A DNA stretch of 64,000 nt, from contig NZ_JALDWJ010000009.1 of the NCBI RefSeq assembly GCF_022758295.1, positions 1-64,000 of the forward strand. The letters are read 5' to 3'. Positions 35,971 through 45,076 of the stretch are shown here, piece after piece (position 1 is the first letter of the stretch; each line of letters begins with the position of its first letter). Source of the stretch: Lysobacter sp. CFH 32150. GTDB taxonomy: Bacteria > Pseudomonadota > Gammaproteobacteria > Xanthomonadales > Xanthomonadaceae. Position numbers and translations under genes: made by a program. The notes under the pieces were generated by a model that was given only the letters and a program-made list of their open reading frames with translations, was not told the origin of the DNA and did not search any database.

Positions 35971-36830
35971 AATTTTCTCCGTGGATGATGGCTGTCGCCG
36001 TTGGCCTGCTCGCCTTTCTGGGTTCGATCTATACAGTCGGCGAGGGCCAGTCGGCGATCGTGCTCAATCTGGGTAAGGTCGTGCGCACTGATGTTGGTCC
36101 CGGCCTGCACTTCAAATGGCCATTGATAGAATCCGCACGCGTGTTCGACCGTCGCCTGCATGTACTCGATGCCGAGCCTGAGCGCTCGATGACCACCGAT
36201 AAACAGGACATCAGCGTCGACTTCTTCGCTGTCGGCAGGATCGATAACATCCGGGCCTACTACCGCGCCACCGGCGGTGACGAGACCACGGCCGTATCTC
36301 GATTGGCACCGATCATCAAGAGCGCGTTGCGCAACGAGATCAACTCGCGCACCTTGCAGCAAGTCGTCGCTGGTGATCGTTCTCAGGTAGTCCGCGATCA
36401 GCTGGAAACGATCAACCGCGGTGCAGCGACTTTGGGTGTGAAAATCGTGGATGTCCGCATCAAGCGGATTGATGTGCCACAAGACAGTAATGTTCTGGAC
36501 TCGGTGTACAACCAGATGCGTTCGCAACGTCAACAGGTCGCGAGCAAATTGCGGGCCGAGGGCGTGGAGCAGGCACAGACCATCCGTGCCCAAGCCGAGC
36601 GCGAGCAGGCCGTCATCGTGGCCGAGGCCGAGCGCGACGCGCAGAAACTGCGCGGCGAAGGCGACGCCGAAGCCGCGCGCATCTACGCCCAGGCCTATGG
36701 TCGCGACCCGAGTTTCTATGCCTTCCACCGCAGCCTGGAGGCCTATCGCAGGTCGTTCTCCGACGGCAACGCGGTGATCGTCCTCGAGCGCAACGACCCG
36801 TTCCTGCAGTACCTGCGTAACGACCGATGA
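35967..36830 (+). CDS. hflC: FtsH protease modulator HflC
   Basis: 287 residues. N-terminal membrane helix (MMAVAVGLLAFLGSIYTVGEGQ), SPFH domain (about 20-180) and an Ala/Glu/Arg-rich helix (EGVEQAQTIRAQAEREQ). Partner of HflK. ATGA overlap at both ends, so hflK-hflC and the next small gene are coupled. Confidence 0.95.
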   Translation: MKFSPWMMAVAVGLLAFLGSIYTVGEGQSAIVLNLGKVVRTDVGPGLHFKWPLIESARVFDRRLHVLDAEPERSMTTDKQDISVDFFAVGRIDNIRAYYRATGGDETTAVSRLAPIIKSALRNEINSRTLQQVVAGDRSQVVRDQLETINRGAATLGVKIVDVRIKRIDVPQDSNVLDSVYNQMRSQRQQVASKLRAEGVEQAQTIRAQAEREQAVIVAEAERDAQKLRGEGDAEAARIYAQAYGRDPSFYAFHRSLEAYRRSFSDGNAVIVLERNDPFLQYLRNDR

Positions 36831-37015
36831 GCGATTTGTGGGCCGCGCTCTGCCTGGTGGCAGTGCTGGAGGGGCTGCTCCTGTTCGCCGCCCCCGGTGG
36901 CTGGAAGCGCGCCGCGGAGCAGCTGCAGGGGCTGCCGGACCGGCATCTACGCGCGGTCGGTGGTGCGGTGGTGATCCTGGGCCTGCTGTCGCTGCATTTC
37001 GTGCGCAACCTGTAG
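36827..37015 (+). CDS. DUF2065 family small membrane protein (YjeT-like)
   Basis: 62 residues with two membrane helices (LWAALCLVAVLEGLLLFAAP and AVGGAVVILGLLSLHFV) joined by a short loop, matching the YjeT/DUF2065 proteins that sit between hflC and purA in many gammaproteobacteria. Function unknown; position suggests a link to HflKC. Overlaps the hflC stop by 4 bp and is followed by a terminator. Confidence 0.9.
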   Translation: MSDLWAALCLVAVLEGLLLFAAPGGWKRAAEQLQGLPDRHLRAVGGAVVILGLLSLHFVRNL

Positions 37016-37055
37016 GTCAGGGTGGCCCCGATGGGGCAAAACCCGGATAATGCAT

Positions 37056-37097
37056 AAAAGCCGGACGGGCAGCTCTTGAGCAACCCGCCGGCTTTTT
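37056..37097 (+). terminator. Intrinsic terminator after hflC-DUF2065
   Basis: Stem AAAGCCGG (with one bulge) CGGG / CCCG CCGGCTTT around an inner GCTC-TT-GAGC hairpin, ending in TTTTT. Closes the hfq-hflX-hflK-hflC unit before the REP pair and purA. Confidence 0.82.
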
Positions 37098-37110
37098 CCG
37101 TGTCTGCCCT

Positions 37111-37169
37111 GTAGGAGCGGCTTTAGCCGCGACATGGCGTGACACGGTCGCGGCTAAAGCCGCTCCTAC
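37111..37169. repeat. REP pair, family GTAGGAGCGGCTT
   Basis: Two perfectly matching 23-bp inverted arms, 37111-37133 and 37147-37169, with a 13-bp spacer; each arm begins GTAGGAGCGGCTT and contains a small internal GGCT-TTAGCC hairpin. Same unit as at 15133-15204. It ends 24 bp before the purA start. Confidence 0.92.
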
Positions 37170-37187
37170 AAGAAGCTGTTGGAGTGA

Positions 37188-38486
<1,299 letters not shown>

Positions 38487-38510
38487 GCGCACTGGCAAGC
38501 GATGAACACA

Positions 38511-38536
38511 AGAGGCCCCGCAACGCGGGGCCTCTT
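38511..38536 (+). terminator. Intrinsic terminator of purA
   Basis: 10-bp stem GAGGCCCCGC / GCGGGGCCTC with an AAC loop followed by TTCACTTT; the T-run is short but the stem is strong. Confidence 0.8.
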
Positions 38537-38668
38537 CACTTTCATGTACTGGATGGAAAGTCGACGGAGCACTTTGGTTTACATGACTTCCGGGGGTGGG
38601 TCGCCAGCCCGCGAGCCGCCACTATCCGACGGTCGGCCCTGGTGGGCCATGTTTTCCGAGGAAATGTC

Positions 38669-41326
38669 ATGCGTCGTTCCCTGGTTTCCGCGATCGCGCT
38701 GGCGCTTGCCGGCCTGTCCATCACCGCCGTGGCGCAGTCGCCGGCCGCAACCGCCGCCGTGCAGGCCACCACGCAATTGCCGCGCAACGTGCGGCCGACG
38801 CATTACGACGTGGCGTTCGTGCCGCATGCGGAGACGCTCAGTTTCGATGGCAAGGTGACGATTGCGGTCGACGTGTTGAAGCCCACGACACGCATCGTCC
38901 TCAACGCGGTCGACATGAAGTTCGCCTCGGTGCAACTGACGCCTGCCAGCGGCAACGCGACGTATGCCGCCGCGCCCCAGGTCAGCGTCGATGCCGCGGC
39001 GCAGACGGCGACCTTCACCTTCGCACAACCAGTGCCGGTGGGCAGCTACAAACTGTCCATGGACTACACCGGCAAGATCAGCACACAGGCCAACGGGTTG
39101 TTCGCGATCGACTACGACACCAAGGCCGGCAAGCAGCGCGCGTTGTTCACGCAGTTCGAAGCCCCGGATGCACGTCGCTTCATCCCCTCGTGGGACGAGC
39201 CCGCGTACAAGGCCACCTTCACCCTCGAAGCCACCGTGCCGAGTGCGCAGATGGCGATCAGCAACATGCCGGTGGCGGACACCTCGGATCTGGGCAATGG
39301 CAGCAAGCGCGTCCGCTTCGCGGCGTCGCCGAAGATGTCGACCTACCTGCTGTTCTTCAGCGCGGGCGATTTCGATCGCGCCACGGCGAAGATGGGCGAC
39401 ATCGAGGTCGGTGTCGCCACGCAGAAGGGACTGGTCGACCAGGCCCGCTTCGCGCTGGATTCGTCCGTGGATGTGCTGCGCGATTACAACGATTACTTCG
39501 GCGTGGATTACCCGCTGCCCAAGCTGGACAACATCGCCTCGCCGGGCGGCAGCCAGTTCTTCAGCGCGATGGAGAACTGGGGCGCGATCCTCACCTTCGA
39601 ACACACGCTGCTGATGAACCCCACGATCTCCACGCCGTCGGACAAGCAGCGCGTGTTCGGCGTCGCCGCGCACGAGATCGCCCACCAGTGGTTCGGCAAC
39701 CTGGTGACGATGCAGTGGTGGGACGATCTCTGGCTCAACGAAGGCTTCGCCACGTGGATGGCGGGCCGCACCACCGAGAAGATGCACCCGGAGTGGAACA
39801 CCGGGCTGTCGGCGGTGGGGGCCCGTGATTTCGCGATGAGCCTGGATGCCGTCGCGACCACGCACCCCGTGGTGCAGCGCGTGCAGACGGTGGAACAGGT
39901 CAGCCAGGCCTTCGATGCCATCACCTACCAGAAAGGTTCGGCGGTGATCCGCATGCTGGAGGGCTATGTCGGCGCGGATGCGTGGCGCGATGGCGTGCGC
40001 AGCTACATGAAGAAGCACGCTTACAGCAACACGGTGTCGGACGATCTGTGGCGCGAGATTCAGGCCGCTGCCGGCAAGCCGGTGCTCGACATCGCCCACG
40101 ACTTTACGCTGCAGCAGGGCGTGCCGCTGATCCGCGTCGCAGCGTCCGGATGCGTCGACGGCAAGACCGCACTGGCACTGACGCAAGGCGAGTTCACCAA
40201 GGACCGGCCGGAAAAGAAATCGCTGTCGTGGCGCGTGCCCGTGATCGCGTCCGTGGTCGGCAGCAACACCGATGCGCGCACGCTCGTGGACGGTGGCAGC
40301 GGCACGCTGGAAGTGCCGGGCTGCGGCCCGGTCGTCGTCAATGCCGGGCAGACCGGTTACTACCGGACGCTGTATGCGCCGGCGCAGTTCGCGGAGGTCC
40401 GCAACGGTTTTGCGAAGCTGTCGTCGATCGACCAGCTCGGCATATTGAACGATGCGTGGGCGCTCGGCATGACCGGCCAGCAGCCTGCGTCGGATTACCT
40501 CGATCTCGCTTCCGCTACGCCCATCGACGCCGATCCGCAGATCTGGGGCGACATCGCCGGCGCGTTCTCCAGTCTCGATGCGTACTACGCGGGTGACGCG
40601 GCGCGGCGGGCGAAATTCCGCAAATTCGCCATCGCGCGACTGGCGCCGGTGTTCGCGAAGATCGGCTGGACCGCAAAACCGGGCGAGGCCGATCCGGTCG
40701 CGATCCTGCGCAGCGACCTGATCGGTACGCTGGGCTCGCTTGGCGACGCGGAGGTCATCGCGGAAGCGCGCCGCCGCTATGCCGCGCAAGCCACCGATCC
40801 GACGGCGATGCCGGCCGACCTGCGTCGCACCATCCTTGGTGTGGTCGCGCTCAATGCCGACAAGGCAACGTGGGACCAACTGCACGCCGATGCGGTCGCG
40901 GAGAAGACGCAACTGGTCAAGGACATGTTGTATTCGCTGCTGTCGATCGCGAAGGACAAGGCGCTGGCGCAGCGTGCTCTCGAACTCGCGCTCACCGACG
41001 AGCCGGGTGCGACCAACAGTGCGTCGATGATCAGCACGGTGGCGGGGCAGCACCCCGAACTCGCCTTCGATTTCGCCGTCGCGCACCGCGCGCAGGTGGA
41101 CAAGAAGGTCGATACGAGTTCCCTCAGCCGCTATTACCCGGGCCTGGGCAGCAACTCGCTTGAACCGGCGATGGTCGGCAAGATCAAGGCCTATGCGGAT
41201 GCGCACATCGCCGCAGGATCGCGTCGTCCGGCTGAAACGGCCATCGCCAACGTGCAGTACCGCATCAAGGTGCGCAACGAACGACTTCCGGCGATCAGTG
41301 CGTGGCTGGACAAGAACGGCGGTTGA
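38669..41326 (+). CDS. Exported M1 family aminopeptidase
   Basis: 885 residues with a Sec signal peptide (about 1-24, ending ITAVAQ). The M1 catalytic domain has HEIAHQWFGNLVTMQWW (His335, Glu336, His339) with the third zinc ligand Glu358 in LWLNEGFATW. The exopeptidase motif normally written GAMEN reads SAMEN (299-303). The C-terminal ERAP1-like helical domain follows. Removes N-terminal residues from peptides, in the periplasm given the signal. GAGGAAA lies before the start; a long in-frame extension upstream overlaps purA and is not real. Ends at a multi-hairpin repeat. Confidence 0.93.
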   Translation: MRRSLVSAIALALAGLSITAVAQSPAATAAVQATTQLPRNVRPTHYDVAFVPHAETLSFDGKVTIAVDVLKPTTRIVLNAVDMKFASVQLTPASGNATYAAAPQVSVDAAAQTATFTFAQPVPVGSYKLSMDYTGKISTQANGLFAIDYDTKAGKQRALFTQFEAPDARRFIPSWDEPAYKATFTLEATVPSAQMAISNMPVADTSDLGNGSKRVRFAASPKMSTYLLFFSAGDFDRATAKMGDIEVGVATQKGLVDQARFALDSSVDVLRDYNDYFGVDYPLPKLDNIASPGGSQFFSAMENWGAILTFEHTLLMNPTISTPSDKQRVFGVAAHEIAHQWFGNLVTMQWWDDLWLNEGFATWMAGRTTEKMHPEWNTGLSAVGARDFAMSLDAVATTHPVVQRVQTVEQVSQAFDAITYQKGSAVIRMLEGYVGADAWRDGVRSYMKKHAYSNTVSDDLWREIQAAAGKPVLDIAHDFTLQQGVPLIRVAASGCVDGKTALALTQGEFTKDRPEKKSLSWRVPVIASVVGSNTDARTLVDGGSGTLEVPGCGPVVVNAGQTGYYRTLYAPAQFAEVRNGFAKLSSIDQLGILNDAWALGMTGQQPASDYLDLASATPIDADPQIWGDIAGAFSSLDAYYAGDAARRAKFRKFAIARLAPVFAKIGWTAKPGEADPVAILRSDLIGTLGSLGDAEVIAEARRRYAAQATDPTAMPADLRRTILGVVALNADKATWDQLHADAVAEKTQLVKDMLYSLLSIAKDKALAQRALELALTDEPGATNSASMISTVAGQHPELAFDFAVAHRAQVDKKVDTSSLSRYYPGLGSNSLEPAMVGKIKAYADAHIAAGSRRPAETAIANVQYRIKVRNERLPAISAWLDKNGG

Positions 41327-41332
41327 TCTTCC

Positions 41333-41462
41333 TTCTCCCCGCATCAGCGGGGAGAAGGTGCCCGAAGGGCGGATGAGGGGTACCGCTTTTCGCGTACCCC
41401 TCACCCTGCTTCGCTGCGCGAAGCTGTCCCTCTCCCCGCTGCGGGGGCGAGGGGAAAGGTCT
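41333..41462. repeat. Multi-hairpin intergenic repeat
   Basis: Four successive hairpins fill the convergent gap between the M1 peptidase and the hydrolase: CTTCTCCCCGC / GCGGGGAGAAG (41333-41357), GAGGGGTA / TACCCCTC (about 41375-41403), CTTCG / CGAAG (about 41409-41424), and CCTCTCCCCGC with GCGGGGGCGAGGGG-type right arm (about 41430-41456). It resembles composite palindromic repeats common between xanthomonad genes; at least one hairpin could act as a transcription stop. Confidence 0.75.
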
Positions 41463-41476
41463 CGCATTGCGGGGCT

Positions 41477-42460
41477 CTAAGCAGCGCCCCACAACCGGCG
41501 TGCCTCTTCGGCGATCACGTCCGGGCGTTCTTCCGGCCAGAACAGCTTGCTGCCTTCCAGTCGCCGCACGCCGCGCGAGTTGCCGAAGCTGCGGTCGAGG
41601 TAGTCCGGACTCGCCGGCGAGAAGATCGTGTCGCCCATGCCCCACACGATCCGCGTCGGCACAGGGCAGCGCTTGAGTGCCGCCTCGATGCCGGCCAGCG
41701 GGTTGTGCTCGAGCGCGATGGCGTACGCATGTGCCAGCGCCTTCCGTCGCGGCGAACTCAGCAGCGGTGAGAAATAGGTTTCGATGGCCTCGTCGGTCGG
41801 ATGCAACGGATCGGCGAAGCACATCCCGCCGATGCCTTCCGCGGAACGCGCGAGGGCCTTGTCGGCACGCCATGGCGCGAGCCATTGGTCCACGAACTTC
41901 CCTTCCTTCGACAGCGCGATGACAGGCAGCATCGCCGGCGGTGGGCTGTCGGTCTCGGCGTCGCAGTTCGTCAGCAGCAGCGTGCGGACGCGCTCTGGGT
42001 GCCGCACCACGAAGAGCTGGGCGACCTGGCCGCCGCTATCGTTCGCAATGAGGTCGACGGTCGGGATCGAAAGCGTGTCCAGCAACGCCACTAGCATCGC
42101 AACCTGCGCATCGGGTGCGACGCTCTGTCCCTCGGCGACTTCCGTGTAGCCCATCGCCAGGAAATCGGGCGCGATGCAGCGACGATAGGGCGACAGGCGA
42201 TCGATCGCGCCCCGCCACTGGAAGCTGTTGAGCGGAAAGCCATGCAGGAACAGTGCGACATCGCCAGCGCCACGGTCGATGTATGCGATGTTGCCGAAGG
42301 AGGTCCTGGCGAAACGTCGTGCGGCGTGGAAAGCCGCGGCATCCATCGTTCCACCCGCCATGGCCGAGGTGATGCCGCCGGCCACGCGAGGCATGCATCC
42401 GGTGAGTACGCCTGCCGCAAGTGCACCGCCAGCCATTCCAATGAAACTCCTGCGATTCAT
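41477..42460 (-). CDS. Tat-type lipoprotein alpha/beta hydrolase with altered catalytic residues
   Basis: 327 residues. The N-terminus NRRSFIGMAGGALAAGVLTGC has a twin-arginine pattern and a lipobox (Cys22). The alpha/beta-hydrolase fold shows the oxyanion block ALFLHGFPLNSFQW, a nucleophile elbow reading IANDSGGQ, where Asp141 occupies the nucleophile place as in haloalkane dehalogenases and epoxide hydrolases, and a likely acid Asp277 (GMGDTIF). At the usual catalytic His (GHF/GHW pattern) the sequence reads SKLFWPEERP, with no His. It may be inactive or use different chemistry. Clear AGGAGATG ribosome site. Divergent from an XRE regulator. Confidence 0.82.
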   Translation of the reverse strand: MNRRSFIGMAGGALAAGVLTGCMPRVAGGITSAMAGGTMDAAAFHAARRFARTSFGNIAYIDRGAGDVALFLHGFPLNSFQWRGAIDRLSPYRRCIAPDFLAMGYTEVAEGQSVAPDAQVAMLVALLDTLSIPTVDLIANDSGGQVAQLFVVRHPERVRTLLLTNCDAETDSPPPAMLPVIALSKEGKFVDQWLAPWRADKALARSAEGIGGMCFADPLHPTDEAIETYFSPLLSSPRRKALAHAYAIALEHNPLAGIEAALKRCPVPTRIVWGMGDTIFSPASPDYLDRSFGNSRGVRRLEGSKLFWPEERPDVIAEEARRLWGAA

Positions 42461-42527
42461 GTCATCTCCTGAGTGATTACTGCCGTTCGATGGGTGACGA
42501 TGATTCGCTGGCAGCAACATTCAATCA

Positions 42528-42544
42528 ATGACCTGGGAGATCAT
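42528..42544. promoter_or_regulatory. Operator half-palindrome 1 (imperfect)
   Basis: ATGACCTGGGAGATCAT, an imperfect 17-bp palindrome related to the perfect one 23 bp downstream. Lies between the divergent hydrolase and XRE regulator genes; probable regulator-binding site. Confidence 0.65.
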
Positions 42545-42550
42545 GGATGC

Positions 42551-42567
42551 ATGACCTGTCAGGTCAT
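42551..42567. promoter_or_regulatory. Operator palindrome 2 (perfect)
   Basis: ATGACCTGTCAGGTCAT, a perfect 8-1-8 palindrome. With site 1 the start-to-start spacing is 23 bp, about two helical turns, so a dimer at each site would lie on nearly the same face. Most likely bound by the adjacent XRE protein, controlling both divergent genes. Confidence 0.75.
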
Positions 42568-42594
42568 GGTTTTGCCTGTGGACGGAACCGTAAA

Positions 42595-43446
42595 ATGACG
42601 ACGATGGACACCATCGCCTCGCATTCGTCATCGCCATCAACGCCTGCCCACGTCGGCGTGCTGTTACGCGAGTGGCGCGCAGCCCGGCGCCTGAGCCAGC
42701 TTGATCTTGCGCTCGATGCGGGCTTGTCCACGCGCCATCTCAGCTGTGTCGAAACCGGGAAGGCGCAACCCAGCCGCGACACGATCGCGCGGCTCGCCGA
42801 CGCGCTCGAGATGCCGCTGCGCGAACGCAACGCGTTGCTCATGGCCGCGGGCTACGCTCCCAAGTACCCGGAAACGGCGCTGGCCACGCCCGAAATGGCG
42901 CAGGTCCGCCGCGCGATCGAGTTCATCCTCGCGCAGCAGGAACCGTACCCGGCGTTCGTCCTCAACCGGCGCTGGGACATTCTGATGGCCAACCCTGCTG
43001 CACTACGGGTCAACGGCTTCGTGATGCGCGGCCGCGCCAGCGCGCACAAGAACATGATCCGGCAAATCTTCGATCCCGATGACCTGCGTCCGGCCGTCGC
43101 GAACTGGGATGAGGTCGCCGGCGACCTGATCCGCCACCTGCACGACGAAGTCGCGGCCGCGCCCACGGATGCCGCCGCGCGCGCCTTGTTGGACGAAGTG
43201 CTGGCGTATCCAGGCGTACCGACGCGCTGGCGCACGCGCGAGCTGGGCACCGCGCCTTCACCGTTGCTGACGACGGTGCTGCGCCGTGACCACCACGAGC
43301 TGCGTTTCTTCTCGACCATCACCACCTTCGGCACGCCGCGCGACGTCACCATCGACGAACTGCACATCGAATGCTGCTTCCCGGTGGACGATGCGACCAC
43401 GGAACTTTGCCGAGCGCTTGCTCGCGACGACATGCAAGCAGGTTGA
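42595..43446 (+). CDS. XRE-family regulator with MmyB-like ligand-binding domain
   Basis: 283 residues. N-terminal Cro/CI-type helix-turn-helix (about 20-78: LREWRAARRLSQLDLALDAGLSTRHLS, ETGKAQPS), then the MmyB-like domain (about 95-280) marked by YPAFVLNRRWDILMANPAA and WRTRELG near the C-terminal third, with HHELRFFSTITTFGTPRDVTIDELHIECCFP. The MmyB domain is thought to bind a fatty-acid-like small molecule. Start set at ATG 42595; the upstream frame would run through the operator, and ATG 42604 is an alternative. Probably autoregulatory through the two palindromes. Confidence 0.86.
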   Translation: MTTMDTIASHSSSPSTPAHVGVLLREWRAARRLSQLDLALDAGLSTRHLSCVETGKAQPSRDTIARLADALEMPLRERNALLMAAGYAPKYPETALATPEMAQVRRAIEFILAQQEPYPAFVLNRRWDILMANPAALRVNGFVMRGRASAHKNMIRQIFDPDDLRPAVANWDEVAGDLIRHLHDEVAAAPTDAAARALLDEVLAYPGVPTRWRTRELGTAPSPLLTTVLRRDHHELRFFSTITTFGTPRDVTIDELHIECCFPVDDATTELCRALARDDMQAG

Positions 43447-43595
43447 AACCGGTGGACGGACGCCACGGGCCCGCCAGTCCGATTTCATACTCCTCTCACG
43501 CCAATCGCGATAACGATGCACCGCCGCTGAAGTGGCAGCCAGTCGGCTGATGAAGATTTCGTGACTTTTGCATCTCCTGTTCCAAGAAGGGATGG

Positions 43596-44900
43596 ATGCC
43601 CGCAAGTACCGTCATGCCGAACTGGAACCGAAAACGCCTGCTCTGGATCGTCTGTACCGCGTTGCTGACGGCGCTCGCGGTGGTCCTCGCCTTGAACTTC
43701 GTCGGCCCGGAAAAGAAGATCGAGCGCAAGATCGAGCATCGTTATGCGATCGCCGACGCACAGTACCGTCGCGAGATGGGTGTGCTGCTGGGTCCCTCCA
43801 TCGTTCATGGGAACCGCGTGACGGCGCTCCAGAACGGCGACGAGATTTTCCCGGCAATGCTCGGGGCCATCCGCTCGGCGCGCCGTACTATCACGTTCGA
43901 AACCTATGTCTACTGGTCTGGCCAGGTTGGTGAAGCGTTCGCGCAGGCGCTGAGCGAACGTGCACAGACGGGCGTTGCGGTCAACGTGATCATCGACTGG
44001 GTCGGTAGCGTCAAGATGGACGAGGCACTGCTGGATCGCATGGGGAAAGCCGGCGTTCGCATCCACCGCTACCGTCCATTGCACTGGTACAACCTGAGCC
44101 GGCTCAATCACCGCACTCATCGCAAGTTGCTGGTAGTGGATGGCCGCGTCGGCTTCACCGGGGGCGTCGGCATCGCAGATCCGTGGCTGGGGCACGCGCA
44201 GGATCCCGACCACTGGCGCGAAACGCACTTCCGGTTGGAAGGTCCGGCGGTCGCGCACATGCAGTCGGCGTTCAACGACAACTGGATCAAGACGACAGGC
44301 GAAATACTGAACGGCGCCGACTACTTTCCTCCACTGGAAGCAGTCGGCAACGCGGACGCACAAATGTTCATCGCTTCGCCGTCGGGCGGAAGCGAGAGCA
44401 TGCACCTGATGTACCTGATGACGATCGCGGCCGCCTCGCAATCGATCGACCTGGCGATGTCGTATTTCGTACCCGACGAGCTGGCGATCAAGGCCCTGGT
44501 GGCGGCGCGCCACCGTGGTGTCCGCATCCGTATCCTGCTGCCGGGACCGCACACTGATTCCGATACCGGGCGTCTGGCGTCGAAGGCCGAGTGGGGCCCG
44601 TTGCTGCTCGCCGGCGTGGAGATCCACGAGTACCAACCGACGATGCTGCACACCAAGCTGCTGATCGTCGATCACGAGCTCGTATCGGTAGGCTCGACCA
44701 ATTTCGATCCACGCTCATTCCGACTCAACGACGAAGCCAACCTCAACATCTACGACCACGACTTCGCCCAGGCGATGACCGAGGTATTCGAAACCGACCT
44801 GAAGCAAAGCAAGCCATATTCCTACGAACTCTGGCGGCAGCGTCCCTGGCAGCAGAAAATGGCAGAGAAGTTCATCTATCCGCTGAAATCCCAGCTGTAG
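43596..44900 (+). CDS. Phospholipase D-family / cardiolipin synthase-like protein
   Basis: 434 residues. An N-terminal membrane helix (LLWIVCTALLTALAVVLALNFVG) and two HKD motifs: His175-x-Lys177-Asp182 (HRKLLVVD) and His352-x-Lys354-Asp359 (HTKLLIVD, followed by GSTNFDPRSFRLNDE). The two-motif layout with SRLNHRTHRK matches bacterial cardiolipin synthases such as ClsB, which join phosphatidyl groups, though phosphodiesterase activity is possible. Ribosome site AAGAAGGGA. Alone between the XRE regulator and the MocR gene. Confidence 0.87.
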   Translation: MPASTVMPNWNRKRLLWIVCTALLTALAVVLALNFVGPEKKIERKIEHRYAIADAQYRREMGVLLGPSIVHGNRVTALQNGDEIFPAMLGAIRSARRTITFETYVYWSGQVGEAFAQALSERAQTGVAVNVIIDWVGSVKMDEALLDRMGKAGVRIHRYRPLHWYNLSRLNHRTHRKLLVVDGRVGFTGGVGIADPWLGHAQDPDHWRETHFRLEGPAVAHMQSAFNDNWIKTTGEILNGADYFPPLEAVGNADAQMFIASPSGGSESMHLMYLMTIAAASQSIDLAMSYFVPDELAIKALVAARHRGVRIRILLPGPHTDSDTGRLASKAEWGPLLLAGVEIHEYQPTMLHTKLLIVDHELVSVGSTNFDPRSFRLNDEANLNIYDHDFAQAMTEVFETDLKQSKPYSYELWRQRPWQQKMAEKFIYPLKSQL

Positions 44901-45076
44901 TTACCGCATCAATCGGTTATGCATCACAGCCGCGATGCCAGGTCAGCACATCGCTGGGCAATAGCGGCTCCAGATCGATCCCCAATGCCCTGTAGGCATC
45001 CAAGTCATCCATCAATGTTCCGGCAAGGTTCGTTGACCATGCGCTGGCTCCTCGACCGCTTGTTCCAATACATTCG
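44901..45076. other. Intergenic, possible small coding remnant
   Basis: 176 bp between the convergent PLD-like and MocR genes. On the minus strand 44917-45012 encodes 31 residues (MDDLDAYRALGIDLEPLLPS, then DVLTWHRGCDA) that read like the C-terminal end of a protein, without a ribosome site. It may be a gene remnant or chance; no terminator is obvious. Confidence 0.3.

Noticed and set aside
38579-41467. Minus-strand frame of 962 codons opposite the M1 aminopeptidase
   Set aside because: The longest shadow in the window. The sense strand carries the complete zinc motif; the antisense translation is His/Arg/Asp-rich with no domain.
42547-42594. Upstream start for the XRE regulator
   Set aside because: The extension would translate the operator palindrome and has no ribosome site.
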